In this document: piece by piece, positions 49,931 through 64,000 of the stretch
Numbering within the stretch: position 1 is the first letter of the stretch
Layout of the letters: each line of letters starts with the position of its first letter
From: Tomocerus qinae
Taxonomy: Eukaryota > Arthropoda > Collembola > Entomobryomorpha > Tomoceridae
NCBI GenBank assembly: GCA_020055645.1
Contig: CM034548.1
Coordinates: 43,950,296-44,014,295 of the forward strand
Direction of reading: 5' to 3'
DNA: 64,000 nucleotides
Made by a program: the position numbers and the translations under genes
Notes under the pieces: generated by a model
The model's input: only the letters and a program-made list of their open reading frames with translations
What the model was told of the DNA's origin: nothing
Database searches by the model: none

Positions 49931-52900
49931 ATCAGATACAAAAAAGGCTACTCAGTGAGTGAAAAATCAATCCATATATTTACATTTCCTCTTTTTTACT
50001 TCATCATCATCATTTTCGTCATCAACATCATTTAGTACTTTAGTATTTAGACATTACAGTACGAGTACGCATGTAATATTTTACAGAAACTAGGTACTAC
50101 ATATAAGACAAGACGCTCGCCCTCTTTCTCTTCTGGTGTCTCATTATGTATTTCTATTGTATCAAGTATTTAGTGTGTATTTTATTAAGTAGTCCTCACC
50201 TGAGAGAAAGTATCGAGCATCTGTCCTCCTACGTAATAATATAATATAGTCATATCAATTTTTTACTACTTACCCGCTATTTATAGTATAATAGTACTAT
50301 AGGTATGTAATAATAACCATGGGTAATACATAAAAGTAGCTAGAACTAGCGGATCTGACGTGACCTGAACTGATTTGATCTGACTTAGTTTATTTGCTTA
50401 GAGATAAGGCTACTGCTTCACTAGGTATATGTTGGGCAGTGCAGTGCAGTGTTTTATTTATGTACACTGCCGTGTGCTAGTAGGATTTCGTTATAGATAT
50501 TTTAAAATTAGATCAGCCTAGGTAGTCTCCAGTACAGATACAGGTAGAGTTAGTTAGTTACTCATTACAATAATTATTAGTATTAAGTACCAATAAGCAT
50601 ATAGGTATGTGTATGCATATAATTTAGTCATTCTACTACAATAGTAAAATTAAAAAGGTGTCAGTAATAATAATGATGATCATGATACATAAAGTATTTA
50701 GTACTATAAAATTATGTAGTACTTTATAATGGAATGAATGTTACACAACAATAATATGTACCTACTAAATATAGTAACTGACAGAATGCAAGGGCTAATG
50801 TTTGTAATAGTAGATTAACTACCGTCAACTACTTATGCATACTGTTATCAAGTAAATCGGTATGTTTGTATCTTAATAATAATAATAATAATAATAATAA
50901 CTTATATTATTATATTATGGTTATAATAATAGTATGTTAAGTATGTATATTAGGTATGTTATGTATAGTATCAACTGCTTATTATACATATTATATAATA
51001 ATAAACAACTTCCAGCGTGAATAGTATTTCGTCTACTATATACTTACATGTACTTGTATCATGTCGTAATGTATGTATGTAGAGGTATGTAATGATTATA
51101 GTCACCAGTCCTCATTCCTGACAAGAAATGTTTTGCAAAGATTCCTGAGGAAGCCAACTGCTCCCAACAAGTCCTTAACTCCTAAATTGTACTCTGTGTA
51201 GTGGAACGGATCCAAGTGCGCCCAAAATGAACTCGTCTCTCTCCTCTTATTAATGTTTATCTATACAACATTATTATCTTCGTAATAGATAGATAGATAG
51301 ACTACTATACATAATCAATTCTGCGTGAAACTGACCCACCAAAAACTGAATGTATATTATGTACTAACTCCTTGTACTTACTTTACACTTACTAGTCTGC
51401 TTGCCTCCCTTGTCTTGTCTTATTGTATCTCCTACTCTGCTAAGCCACTTAACGTCATCAAGTAGACAGTAGCAATTAGTATATTATTTTGTATGTAATT
51501 CTAGTAATTTAATGTAGTATGTAGTAGTCTCCAAGTCACTGACGACACTGGGATGCGAACTGACGTGACGACTCATCTTCTGTTTGTAATGCATTGCTTG
51601 GTGGCATGACGTTGTCTATAGATAACTTCACCTTACTGGGAGGTAAGTAAAGTTACGGTGCTTTAGATAATTCTCCAATAAACAGTATTCTTATGTAGTA
51701 GTATCTTTATCTGTAGCATAGATATAATTTGTCGTATTGCATAGTGTATATTGTATAGATAGATTAGTTTCTTTGGGTGTTATTATGTTAGTTATGTTCT
51801 TTCGTTTAATACCTATTTTATCCTGCTGAATTCGTTGGCTTAGCCTCCTAGAAAAGTATAATCCGTGCACCAACAACGAGTAAATAGTATCATCATTTCT
51901 ACATATTTTACGAGTCTTGGGTTTGGATTTCTTGTCAAGAATGTTCTGCATCTCCAACGACATGGACCTGATCATCACCATGCATAATACAATAGAAATT
52001 ACCTGAGAAGTGCCTTCTTCCCCACCATCTCCGAGAAGAGATAGTCGAGCAATAGGAAGTTATTACGCTACTCTAAAAGTCTAAACTGCAGCACTGTGTG
52101 GCAAGTACAGAGGTAACAGTAGTATAGTTAGGTAGTTATGTATGTATGTTCTCTGCGCTAATACATACTACGTAAGTACAACAAACACTCTAAATATATC
52201 TAACTAATAATAATATATACCTGCTAAACCCCTACATACAGCCCTACAAAATAATAATAATTATTATTATTAAGTTCTACGTAAGATACATAGATAGATA
52301 GATCCTCTCAAATGACCCCTTATCTTTCCACTCAGCATCTCTCTAGTTATGTCGTATGTCATCCACTAGTATAATAATATTAGTAATAAAGTCACATCAC
52401 AATGCACAACTAACTAAGGCCCAACTAACACTCCATCCAAGTCGTTCAATTCCCGTTTAGTTTTTGCAGTAAACACGTACACCTTTCTTATACATCTATG
52501 TAGATAGCTAATTTTTGTATGTAGTAGTAATTCTATCTATCTAGTAGTCTAACTTTCACCCCTTTCCCACTGCTCTAACAAAAATAGGAACTATTCCTCC
52601 TGGTCTGCCGACTGGACATTTTATAATACATTTCAATTTCAAACGGAAGTTTCTAATCTGACCCGCTTCCTTTAAGTACAATAGATACAACTGCACAAGT
52701 AATACAATCTACAGCAACAATAGTACAATGCAAGTCGAACCATCTCTTGCTTTTACTATACCCTTATATTATATATTTTAAAAAACTGCAAAAAATCCTT
52801 CAGTTGTTACTCTGCTTTAATCGGGGCATTTCGAATGAAGCAAAGAGGAAATAGACGCTCAGCCACGACGTTTTTGAGAGCACGGCTCACGTAATAACAT

Positions 52901-55334
52901 TAGGCACCTAAGCAGTCGTAAGTGAATCGTCGAATCTCAATGCTTCATCCAAATGCACGCCTTTTAGTAATAACAAATTCGACAAAGTCGTAGTGAAGGA
53001 TTTTAGCAAGAACTGCAGTCCAAACCAGTCTTGTCCAGTCAGCTAAACCTTTTTTAAACTGGCTAATACACATATACATAGAAATGCAGGTCATTTAAGT
53101 GCAGTACTGGTTATAGCTTAAGTATAGATACAAATAATTGTCGTTTACAGCTTAGGCAAGTTAATTTCTATTTACCTAAATACTGTGCTGTACACTAACG
53201 CTAGTCGTGTAGTTATTATTTTCTTCTTTCGTTAGATATTTTTACATAATAATATTCTTCTTTATGCGAATGTTGTGATTCTGATGCGTGGAGGAGGAAG
53301 CAAGTTGACTAGCAACCCATTCGGAGCGATACTCTGCCACTTTTCCATTTCGTCACTTTATATGTAATTTTATGTAGTCTTAAGTATAGTCAACAAAGCA
53401 CCCTGTTACAACAATGGACAAGTGTCACAGTTTCGTACGAACGGCGTTGCTGAAAACAACTAGCTCAACACTGTACTATGGTCCGCCGACCGACTTGCGG
53501 TATGTATTGTATGTAATGTAGTAGTATTGTAGTATTTCCTTATGTATGTACCTATGTATTGTAGTACAAGTAGTTAGTACTTATGTATTCATAAAAGGCC
53601 TTTAGGTGACACTCTCACACTTTGTTTCCTCGTCAACTCGCCGCTTCCACAAGCCCTTCTTCAGACACATAATAATATTCTTTACCTGAAGACGCTCACA
53701 TTTTGTGATCATTTCCTCAACATCATCTTTGTCTAAAAGTTTTCATGGAAATTAATGGGAAAATACCCACAGTCTCTCCTCCTTAACTCTACCACAGTAC
53801 ACATTATATACCCAGTAATTTATATATAATATATTATATAGGTAGGCGATAAGTATTAACATACACTTTACGTACTAACTGTACTTACATCTACATTTTA
53901 TATAGTACAGATATAATAATTACTGTCTATTTATCCCTTTCTCTTGCATTCTCTCTAAAAAGGTAAGCCTACATGTACTTAATCATAATAATAATATATG
54001 TATGTGTGTACCATGTGTCATAATATATATATATGAATGTTTCGTGCAGTGATTATCCTTCTTTAATACACAGTATTTATATATCTCACTAGCAACGCTA
54101 TCAATATCGGATATTCTACTGATATTATAAATACCTACGCTAAGAAAGCACAGTCGCAACGCAACAGCTGAACATTTCAAACGTTACTAAACATATGCAT
54201 AATTCTGCATTAATTTCCGTCTAATTTATTTGCTAATAATGTCATTTTATGTAACATTGACGACAGTATATATGTATTAGGTGGGTTTCTGTATTGAAAT
54301 TTATAGGGAGTATAGCATGTATGTAGGTTAGTAAGTATATATGAGGTTCTGTTGTGTAATATCGTGTGATTGTGTGTGTAAAGTCAACGACGTTGATATT
54401 TTATTTAGAGCGGTATACAGTACAGATAGACAGTAATAATTCTCTGGTCTATAAGCGTAGGTTATGTATGGAGTGTGTCGTCTAACTAAATGTTATTGTT
54501 TACCCATTGTATAGTGTAGTAGTAGCAGTTAGTAGTAGTGCAAGTTGATAGACTCCGTTCGTCCTGTAGACATACCTTATATACTGACTTGGAATATTTT
54601 AGTCCTTTTATCCATCGCAATATTGCATTACCTTTGTTAATTTGTAATGAATGTATTTTCAATTAAGTATGGCAAAATAACACAAATGCCTACACATCCA
54701 TTACTACTTAGGTATAATAATATTTTATAGTAAGTAATAGTCTACAGTTTCTCCTGAGCTACTTACTGCTTTGTATAAATATATGTAATTTATAATTACA
54801 GGCGCCAGGGACGAGCAAAAGGAACAAGTAGGACAGTTTTGTCGATGCAGTTTACATACCCATAGCAAATTATTTGATAAAGATATACATACACAGTCCG
54901 CACTGGAGTATTCATATTCACAAGTCATTAAAAGATTGCACAACTATCACAATAGTTGCAGAATTCTATACCATTTACTGTAATACAAAATTGGAGGAGA
55001 CATTCAATTATAGATTGAGTAATGCTACATAATTTTTTTGATAACACCCGTGATCAACGACTCAAAATTACTTCCAACCATTGTACTGCCTATAATAGGT
55101 TTGATACTGTTACAATAAAATGGAGCGGGACAAAGAGATATATTCAGAAATAATCAAGGTTTTCTGGATAATTGGTTATCTACCTGTTTTAAATAATGTG
55201 CAAACCTCTTTAGGCTGTATGCGTAGTTTATATGTACGTAGTTTAATGTATTTAATATACGCCGAACTAAGAACAGGCATCTAGTACGTACCTAAATAGG
55301 GAGACGTCGTGCCATTATAAACAATATGTCTTAC
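49931..55334. other. Second gene-poor flank, middle part
   Basis: Very AT-rich sequence full of TAGTA, GTATGTA and TAATAAT microrepeats. An ATA/TAA microsatellite lies at about 50874-50901 and GATA repeats at about 51289-51300 and 52291-52303. The open frame 51691-51981 (-) has no family features. No gene identified. Confidence 0.45.
50874..50901. repeat. TAA trinucleotide microsatellite
   Basis: Nine or so uninterrupted TAA/AAT units. Simple repeat. Confidence 0.9.
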
Positions 55335-55500
55335 TTAGTCAAGTCGTCCCACTTGTCAAGGAGTTTTATAATTTCTACTTGTACGTTCTGTGTCTTATTA
55401 TTTGACTCGATGACTAGTATGCCATCATCATCATCATCATTGCCCTCTTTGTCATTAATATCAGGTAGACATAAATAATTTGGATGCCGGGCCATTTCCA
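55335..55500 (-). CDS. Possible internal exon, acidic peptide, unknown
   Basis: Bounded on the minus strand by a possible acceptor (TTGTTGTAAAG) and a good donor (CTAA/GTAAGACA). The open frame encodes EMARHPNYLCLPDINDKEGN, a run of five Asp from a GAT repeat, and a helical stretch (QVEIIKLLDKWDDLT). No family recognised and neighbouring exons were not found. Confidence 0.25.
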
Positions 55501-55516
55501 CTTTACAACAACGCAA

Positions 55517-58372
55517 CGCAATTGAATGAAATTAAACACGGCTAGACAAAAGGAGACGAAGAAGACAGGACAAGGCTCCAATTTAATTCAACGTTTACAG
55601 TTATGGGAAAGAAAGTGTGTGCCAAGCGAAAGGAGCATTACATTATATTAGCAATACGACTTTCTCCCTGCTATATCTGTCTCTCTCCACCTGAGAAACT
55701 AGACTGGCTCAAGAAAACAACGACTTTGGTAGTTTACAGGGCATATTGGTTGGTCGGGGAAGGGAAGAAAGCCATGGAGTAGTATACGGAGTGAGTGGAT
55801 AGAGGAAAATGCAGTTGAGTTTAAGGAAAGAGAAGGAAGGTAGTCATTTAGTTATGACTGACTATGACGATTCTATTTATTATCATAACTCTTGTACCAG
55901 AGTACACATTATATTACCTACCGCGGTAGACAAGGAGTTTTCTGTCGACTGACTGACTACATGTACATGCATAGAAAATGTAGTCCGGTCCAGTCAAGTC
56001 GAGACAATTACATTCACTTATAAATACATACGTAGTAGTTGAAAATAATATGAACGACGACTCTAATGTAAATGTAAATAGTCACTTTAGTATCTCTCCT
56101 CAACTCAATTGACTGACTGACTGTTTGCTATACATTTCCATGTGCGTCTGACTCTTCCATACACGATTCTTCATTACAAATGTAGAACGAAGTAGGGAGT
56201 CACACACACACGAGAATTTTATATGGCCATGGATTGCAGAGTCTACGCGAGTATAGGGCTGACGATTCCTCTTGTATTCTGACTCACAGTCTGCTTTGTT
56301 TCAATTCAAATCCATTCTTTCCCATTTCCACTATCCAAATCCGACTACCTCGCGTTATCTGCGTTTCATTTCAATTCATTTTCCCTTGTGATAATTACAA
56401 TCCAATTCATCCAGCCGAATCCAATTGGATCAAAGGAGTTCAACGCATAATAATAATATCCTAGTAAACTAGTGAGTGAGAAACAGCCGACACTATTTGA
56501 TGGACAGTGCTAAATAAAACAGTCAAAGCCGTTTTGTTTAACATTAAAAATCTAAATTGCATACATGCATACACAATTCTTCAATCTGCTGCTGTAATAT
56601 TATTATGTCAGTCTCTTGAATGAAACATGCGACTTGGCTAATAAATTATAAATAGTGCCTAAGTATGCACGTTGTCGGCCGGGTAGGAAACATAATATGC
56701 AGATGCTCATATATAGGCATGTGTGTGAGCACTGCACAAATAATACGAATGTACTTTATAGAATTTATAAGTAAGTTACGTATTATTATGAGTAAGGAGA
56801 CTACATTATAATTATAAACAAAGGAGGTTTATAATGCCAGAGACTACAGCAAATTAAGGGAAGACAAACTGAACCAAGGTGACAGAGCGACTTGTTTCTA
56901 ATGAGGATTCATTTATTCTAATGAGAGGAATGGTTCAATCAAGATAATTAGCATGGAGTGCCTGAGTTCAGTTTTGTCAGGACAGGGAACAGAAATGAAC
57001 ATATGGGTTGCAATCCTATGCAAAATTAGTGCTCGATGAGAAACAATATAAGTTGGGTGTTTTTTCAAATACGTACATGACGAGTACAACACATTTCATC
57101 CAATATTCAATATTTCATGACACCTGCACGTATCTTTATGTAAATATCCAGTGAATGTGTCCTGTCCCGCTAAACCAAGCCGAGCTCAGCTCACATTAAT
57201 TTTATTCCTTTCATATGGATATATATTAAGTATACACATTAATACTACATGGAGCATTCTACTGAAACTACCTGTAACTATTATACCTATAGTAAAATAT
57301 TATGGTGGTGGTATTAGTTGCACAAATAATTAGACTTTTTCCTTCTCTCCGCTTATTTGTCTGCATGAACCAAAAACAATTTACATAGAGCGATAGCTAC
57401 AGACACTCGTTTCGCAGAGGAAACTTACAGCTCTGTAATGACTGCTATGATACTGTTCAAGGTAAATTATTTCAATTGCAACTGGAACAATCAATAAAAT
57501 TCATTCAATGCAATTTAACACAATCTGTGTTCATTTCATCCTTCCACAGTCTGTTATTCCGTAAACCTCTATTACTTATTCTGCAAAACAGCTAAACAGA
57601 ATTAATAATAATTGTAATTATCACTTAAACAGTTCACTATCGTTTAAACAATTCTGTTTCTCTATTGTGACAGCCAATAAATATTGAATTATTATAATTG
57701 TCTCATAAGTGTAATGACAATTTAAAACACATGCACACATAAATCTAACCCTCAAAATCATATTAAAAAGGAATAATATTATTTCATTGAATACATGCTG
57801 CATTTACATTATTAATTGGAATATCAAAAAATGGATAGAGGATAAATGTGGTCTAATTTCATTTCACAATGTGTAGCAATAATAAGTGGATGAACCAAGG
57901 ATGGCCGAACTATAATTGATTCAATGGCAATATAACATTATTACTGGAAATGAATTTCTATTACGTACGAATGGAAAAAATGTAAATGTAGTCCGCACAC
58001 GATCTACCATCATACCAAAAGATACTAGGGGTTTTAAGTAGGTGCTTTCTCTCCCCATAGACTTTACATATGAACATCTCATGATGGTAGACAAGTGCCT
58101 ACTCGACCGTATACGATATAAAAGTCTTTCGCAACACTGTTACTATAATATAGCCACTATAAAACAGCTAGAGCATCGGACTGAGAAATGATATTCAAAG
58201 TATTGCCTAAAATGTTATCAATATAAGCCGTCGCCGTAGATATCTGCGTTTAGGGATGTAAGATTGATATTCTCTAGGCGTAGTCAGTAGCTGGTATAGG
58301 AAGCAGAGGGGCTGTACAAGAGCCAGGACAGAAAAGTGAGAGCAAATGCCTAGTTGATAGTTAAACTATAGA
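55517..58372. other. Second gene-poor flank, nothing identified
   Basis: AT-rich sequence with C/T-rich patches (56100-56450). The longest open frames are 60-76 codons and carry no family features. No transposon ends noticed. Confidence 0.45.
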
Positions 58373-58492
58373 ATGCTTTTCATGATGGATGACTTCCTTG
58401 GAGAAACTCGCGAAATTGACAATCCTCATCATATTATTTCCTTTTTCTTTGAATGTGTGCACCTTCTCCAGGCTGCTAAAGGGGGGAAGTAG
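58373..58492 (+). CDS. Possible short ORF or first exon, unknown
   Basis: An ATG frame of 39 codons, MLFMMDDFLGETREIDNPHH onward to a TAG at 58490. It looks protein-like, and TTCTCCAG within it could be an acceptor. An overlapping frame (58389-58751) is open for 120 codons but reads as hydrophobic noise. Support is weak. Confidence 0.15.
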   Translation: MLFMMDDFLGETREIDNPHHIISFFFECVHLLQAAKGGK

Positions 58493-61400
58493 CGAGCGAC
58501 TCTCTCTCTCTCTCGTTTGCTATAAGAGGACATTTCGACATTGGATTGCGTGGATTATGATAAATGTAGGAATCTATATATTCTGCAAACCTTATTTATT
58601 GTGCACTACATACCTTGTCTACCCATGTCTGCTACAAATTCTATACTGTATCTTGTATTCCGGTATAATATTATGTGCTTGGAAATATAAAAAGGTATAT
58701 AATGTAATCGGAAGAGTGGAAGTAGTTAGCGCAATATCAAATATTCTATAATACCTATTATGCCTGTCTATGCAGAGTTCAATCTAAAATCGTCTTAAGG
58801 CTTTTCACTGTTTCCCCCATTTTTTCATCAAGAAAAGCATCATTACGGAGAAATGGCTGACTGCAAGTAATGCTATGTAAAATGAGGTAGTTTTTAGTTT
58901 CACCGAGGAGAAGGGTACTGAGCAAGAGTTCTAGCTACACGTGCAAGGTATCCATGTGGAGACTGCATACATAATATTGACGAGTACGTAGGGTACGAAA
59001 GAAGTCAGAGATTATATCTTAAAGCAGTTTAGGAATATCCTTTGCAACAAATAATATGCATACCAATGTAAATAGGTCTGCTAGAGATAGGTTAGTATTA
59101 TACTTACTAAAAGTTGATGCATCCTTATAGGAAAGAGTCAGATCGGTATGTCATTGTGTTTTCCTGCTCTCCAAAAGTGTATGAGGGAGTCCTATAGTTT
59201 CCTTATAATAACATTGTTGGAGCAAGGAGAGATTGTGATGTTTTTTGCATTAGAGAAACGGCGAGTGTCGTAGGAGTCTCGGCAGAGTAAAAATGGAGCA
59301 GAAGAAAGAGAGAGCGAGAAGCAGACTGTTACGTTTCCTTCGACTCATCCTCAACTCATCTCTTATCATTGAATCCTTTCTTTCCTCACTTTATTTTAAA
59401 CTATATCACTTTGTGTAATTCATTCTTCTCGGTGTCAGGACGGGAGCGAGACGAGAGAGACATTGTTCTTCTCCTACAGACATACTCACTCCTCCAGATT
59501 TCTCAGAGTCAAGACAAGCAAGACTGAAATGTAAAACCAAGTTTCTAAGCTGAGAGACAACGTTCTTGCAGATTTCTACATTCCTCACATGACAAGGCTG
59601 AAAAGACCTCCATAATGCCCATAATATCATGGCATGATCCTCAGACTCTCTTTTGGTAAATATGACCTGGTCCTGGCTTCCTCCATGCACTCTTCTATGG
59701 CTACTCCTCCTAAGTTCCCTTATCTCGACTTGTTTTCTCCGGCAGATCAGTTTTGTTGTAGCTCCTCTCACTCAGGTCTAATGGCAGCAGGGATGGAAGA
59801 GCGAGTCGTCTTCGTCTTGGACTGTTTCATCTCTTACTTTAGTTTCCTAGTCGTCGGCTCTTTTTATTTCAAAACTTTGCAATACTTTTAGGAAATTTGT
59901 TTAGTGGAACAAAGTTGAATTGATGGGACTAAAAACTAAAAGTTTTCCTATTTTTCTGACTGAAAAATGTAATATGCTCCTGCTCCACTAAAGTTCACTT
60001 CAACTAGTCACCCTACGACTTCCAATTCGGTTTAGTTAGCTTAAGTTATATGTACGTACCATCTACTAGCTACTTACATCATGTTCTTATGCTTCGTCTG
60101 CTAATATCATCCATTCTCTATCTATTCCACCCACTATATACCATACATTTCCACCCGGTGTTAAACTTTTAAACTTCAAGAGTCAAGCCTACTCCTACTG
60201 CACTTGCTACTACTTAGTCCTCTCCAAGACTTGCCAAAATCACTCTACAATGCTGTATAAACGAAGCATTAGCTATGCTCACTACGGAATTCATCAATAG
60301 ATGTATTTATGTACTTTCTTAGCAATTCTTCATTCCCTCCTCAGACACCCCCACAGATTTTGTGTACTACTATTTAAGAAGTATTTATAGGTCTTTGTAT
60401 AATACGAGAAGCATAATAATAGCAAAATACCTAAATACTTTCAATCACTTTATTATGATTCTCAATTTATCTACATTTTATTCATACTTATTTAATCAAG
60501 GGAAATAATTTGCTTTCAAATTTTGAAGTATTATTTGTTCTCATTGAATATGGAGCGATCAAAGCAACAAACATTTAAATTTCATGCATAACGTTACACA
60601 ATTATTATTGTAGCGCAACTCAATAAAATTCTCAAAAATTCTATAGGTACTAAATACTAGAGTAGAGATGGGTTCACATTTCTTATTCTCAGTAGCCCTG
60701 TCACAATCTCAATTGGATATAAGTGAATGCATCAGTTCAGCTCAAGTACAGTGACTTTACAATGCTTCCTGAATATCAAGTATTATCAAGTTGAAGAATT
60801 TGAAGATGGATAGATAACGACAGAAAACCTAGAAACCAAAGGTGTACGGTGTACCTGAAATAGCCACCGCTAAAGTAGAAGTCGGGAAAGTGAATGATGC
60901 TGCCAGCAAAACAAGCTCAGTGTTGAATTACAATCGCTGGAAATGGAAACACCAACCCTTGCATGAGTAGGTACATGGCTGCACTCCTATTATTTATAAT
61001 TGGGTAAGAACAACCGATGCAACTCGGAATATTTTCACAATAGGTTCCATACGAAAATATTGTAACACTGTACTGTGATCCCATGGTGGGTAGGGAAATA
61101 CAGATTTATATACTTGTTATACCGATGGGATTTTAGCTGCAGGTGCTGCATATAACTTCCTATTAACTCATCCGAGACATTTATGCTGACAAGATATTCT
61201 ATTTTTAATCAATTAAAGTATCTAGTTAACGTCTCAGAACGTCTGGTTTTCCACCACTAGATTTATATAATTTATCAGTGCATATTGCATTATTTTCAAA
61301 TTATAAACTAATGGCTGCCAAAACCACAATAAATTGGTCTGGAGCACAAATTAAAATGAATGTCAAATCTATAAATATACAATATTTGGTAGATACCCAG

Positions 61401-64000
61401 CCCGTTAGACAGAAATCAATGCTACTATCGTATCTCATCATATTCAATAAAATATTAGCAATATACTCCCGTTTATCCAGTTCTGACTGACCATATCTAG
61501 AGTAATGTGACCACAAATGGGGACATTGAAAGCAGTACATTGTGCAATATGTTTTCTAAGAATCATCTCGTACGTTTTGCAATAAATTCGTCACGGACTT
61601 AAATAATCCTCCCACGGAAATTCGGTATAGCATCACACGACTTCTTTGAAGATTGACTTTGCACTGTGCAGACCGGACCGAAAGTATTTCTGTCGCAGAA
61701 TTCTCGGACTTGATGTTGTTACTAAAAGCAAGCGGAATAATTCATAGTGCTTAATGTGCAAGAATGAATCGGAGATGATGAGACTCTTTCGTACAGAGCA
61801 TACCTATCTATAGGGTTCACGACCTATGCGCTTATAACTTACAGAGCAATATAGAACAGTAGAGGTAGGTAGATGCGGAAAAAGTATTTAGATGTGTGTA
61901 GTCTCTCCATCCCATGTGTATGCTCCACTCGACTCGAGAAAGTAGAGGTAGACAAAGTCTTTAGCAAGTACTCCGGCTAGTCGTGAAGTAGAGATAACTA
62001 ATAAGCCCAAAACAGTACTAAAGCAAAGTATAGGTAAGTAAAACTTGTGGTTGAAGTGTGAAGGCACACTTAGACAAGTTGTACTCTTCGGCTCGTTTTG
62101 TCAGCCGAGCTGAAAAAACAGCCCGCTAACACTGCACTGGCTACATATATTTATGTTCTCCTCCATTTGCTATACACACACAGACGTGTAGTACCTAAGA
62201 GTGCACAGAGAGACCTAAATATAACCAAAGGTGCTACCACATAAATACATCAAACAGAATTTCTTTCTACTTTGTGTGGCTTTCTATAAAACAAACCAAC
62301 TTCACCTTGTAAAATGCTTCATAAATACAATATACAAATAACATGGTGTCTACTATTTCATATGATATGCCTCCGTTAGGTGCTTTAAACTAGAATATGA
62401 CTATGGTATCGTGGCAGGAACAACTTTCCAAATATATAGGAGAGGAAAATAAATATCGTGAGGGGTTAGAGTATAATGTAAACAAAAAAGGAACTTATAT
62501 ACAATATAATTTGTGAAAATGTATACATTTGGATTGAAGGTAAAAATTGAAATATTTATGTGGGGAGATAAATAACTCCACAACAGTAAATATTGGTAAC
62601 GATGTAGTGAGGTGGTGCTATTGCTATACAACTCGTCTCAAACCCATTAGTTATTTTAACTACCCATGATTAGAAAGCCAGAGTTTGGTCGGTGTTACGC
62701 GGGGAGTGAAAACAACGTAGTATACAAGTTCAAGAGGTAGCAGGAGATGGACAGGGAACTATAATTTAATATTTGGTATGATATATACAGATTTATGTTA
62801 TAAGTATATGAATTAAATTGTAGAGACATAAATGTTGAGAAAGTGAGGAAAGGGGGAAGGAGAGACCTCCGACGAAGCTAAATCTAGACTGTAATAGGAG
62901 TGAAAGAACATTTGGAGAAAGGAGGTTTAGTGCTTAGCTGGGAATTGGTAGTGAAGTGAGAGAGGATGTCGAGGAAAGGAAGGTGGCTAAGTATTAGTAA
63001 TGTAAAGAAAAGTAAAATTGTCGAGCGCATTCATTCAGCAGTTGAGTTCACAATTGAATTGGAGTCGATGTGAAATCGGTCAATAATAATGAGAGTATGA
63101 AGAAAAGCTGGGAGGCGGAGATTGTTCATCAGAGGGAATTCAAGTCGAGTCGAGGGAAAATCGATAAGGAAGATATTTTGATATGGACTCTTGGACTAGA
63201 TGGATCGAGTCTACTCTACTATTCCCACTTTTACTTGTACTTCTCTCTTTCTCTCTTCGACGACGACGACGACTATTCTCTTTCCTTCCTAACTCTCTGC
63301 CTTTATTTTACTTTACTTTTACTTTAGCTCACTTTGCTTCCCATTGCCTCCTGCCAGTCGCTCCGGCACACAATATAATGCAAGTAAGTAGTCCCAAACT
63401 AATATTATCTGCGTATGTTCGTTAAGGTACGACAGACAGATCTATTATGAAATGAATCTACGTCCTTCCATAACTATAACTAAAATAATAACGTCTACTA
63501 GACAAGAGAGAAGACTGTTAACTAGTGCAAGTAATAAGAATAGGCACGGGCTACATCATCGCAAAGTAAGTAGGCACCTAAATACTACTACTACCACCCG
63601 CTCTTCTCACTGACTGAGTAGGCATTGCACTGTATCTAAATGCTATTATTATATAAGAACAATCTGCACCTATGTATGTAAGAATAGAGGTGTGTAGTAG
63701 TAGTAGTTAGGTATAGAAAAGTAAGTATACTTATAGATAGCCTTCCTTCAATTTACTTTTCTCAGCTCAACTCACTTCTCTGTAGTATTTGAGGAGAGTT
63801 CAGTTGAGTTGAGTTGAGTCAAGAGGAAATACCGAATATTGATAAAAGTAATAACAAATCCAGGAGGGAAATACGGAGAGAATAGAGGGAAGGAAACCGA
63901 GAAAGAGATATTACGCACCACACTCATCGATTTGTTGGATGTGCATCTCCGTCCGACTGTCTGTCTCTCTCTCTCCAGCTCTACGTCCATCTCTTTCACT
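58493..64000. other. Second gene-poor flank, 3' part
   Basis: No gene recognised. A GC-richer block at 59405-59890 is open on both strands (121 codons -, 85 codons +) and contains good splice-like strings on the minus strand (TTTTACATTTCAG, GTGAGTATG), but no family features. The last kilobase is rich in simple sequence: GAC/CGA repeats near 63258, CT repeats near 63960, and TAGTAGTAG near 63695. Confidence 0.45.

Noticed and set aside
51691-51981. 96-codon minus-strand ORF
   Set aside because: A few good splice-like strings nearby, but candidate joins give introns of about 35 bp or include stops, and the latter half reads as low-complexity noise.
58389-58751. 120-codon plus-strand ORF
   Set aside because: Hydrophobic, cysteine-rich text typical of chance frames in AT/pyrimidine-rich DNA. 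No family features or splice support.

Overview
The window is eukaryotic nuclear DNA from an animal. It is AT-rich, its protein genes are split by GT-AG introns (many short, some of 0.4-2.6 kb), and genes are far apart. All four genes I can identify with confidence are conserved animal housekeeping genes of the ER, Golgi and mitochondrion. The C-terminus of the ARF protein reads like the class II ARF of insects (Drosophila Arf102F), so an arthropod, perhaps a hexapod, is my best guess. The species cannot be named from sequence alone.

Layout: 1-17 kb is a gene-poor, largely transposon-free flank. 17-23 kb is a transposon-scarred stretch with one possible short spliced gene (21.4-22.1 kb). 23.1-39.8 kb holds the four genes in alternating orientation: Sec20/BNIP1 (+), PDHX, the E3-binding protein of pyruvate dehydrogenase (-), POGLUT1/rumi (+) and a class II ARF GTPase (-). 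Sec20 and PDHX converge, PDHX and POGLUT1 diverge from a 1.36-kb spacer that may hold a further small spliced gene, and POGLUT1 and ARF converge. Introns and spacers here carry several small non-autonomous DNA elements: one with a perfect 8-bp target duplication, one hAT-like, a 96-bp near-perfect palindrome, fold-backs, minisatellites, and two copies of a ~700-bp dispersed repeat. 42-64 kb is a second gene-poor flank like the first.

The genes do not form a pathway. Sec20 (Golgi-to-ER fusion) and ARF (Golgi coat recruitment) act in the same retrograde traffic, POGLUT1 glucosylates Notch-type EGF repeats in the ER, and PDHX works in the mitochondrial matrix.

The flanks together cover about 38 kb with no recognisable gene but many short stretches that look exon-like or constrained, and an apparent excess of POU octamer sites (ATGCAAAT). 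One reading is a regulatory desert surrounding bystander housekeeping genes; another is very long introns of genes whose main exons lie outside the window. I could not decide between these. Exon coordinates of the four main genes were checked by splice consensus and by reading-frame arithmetic; each joins into an uninterrupted reading frame.
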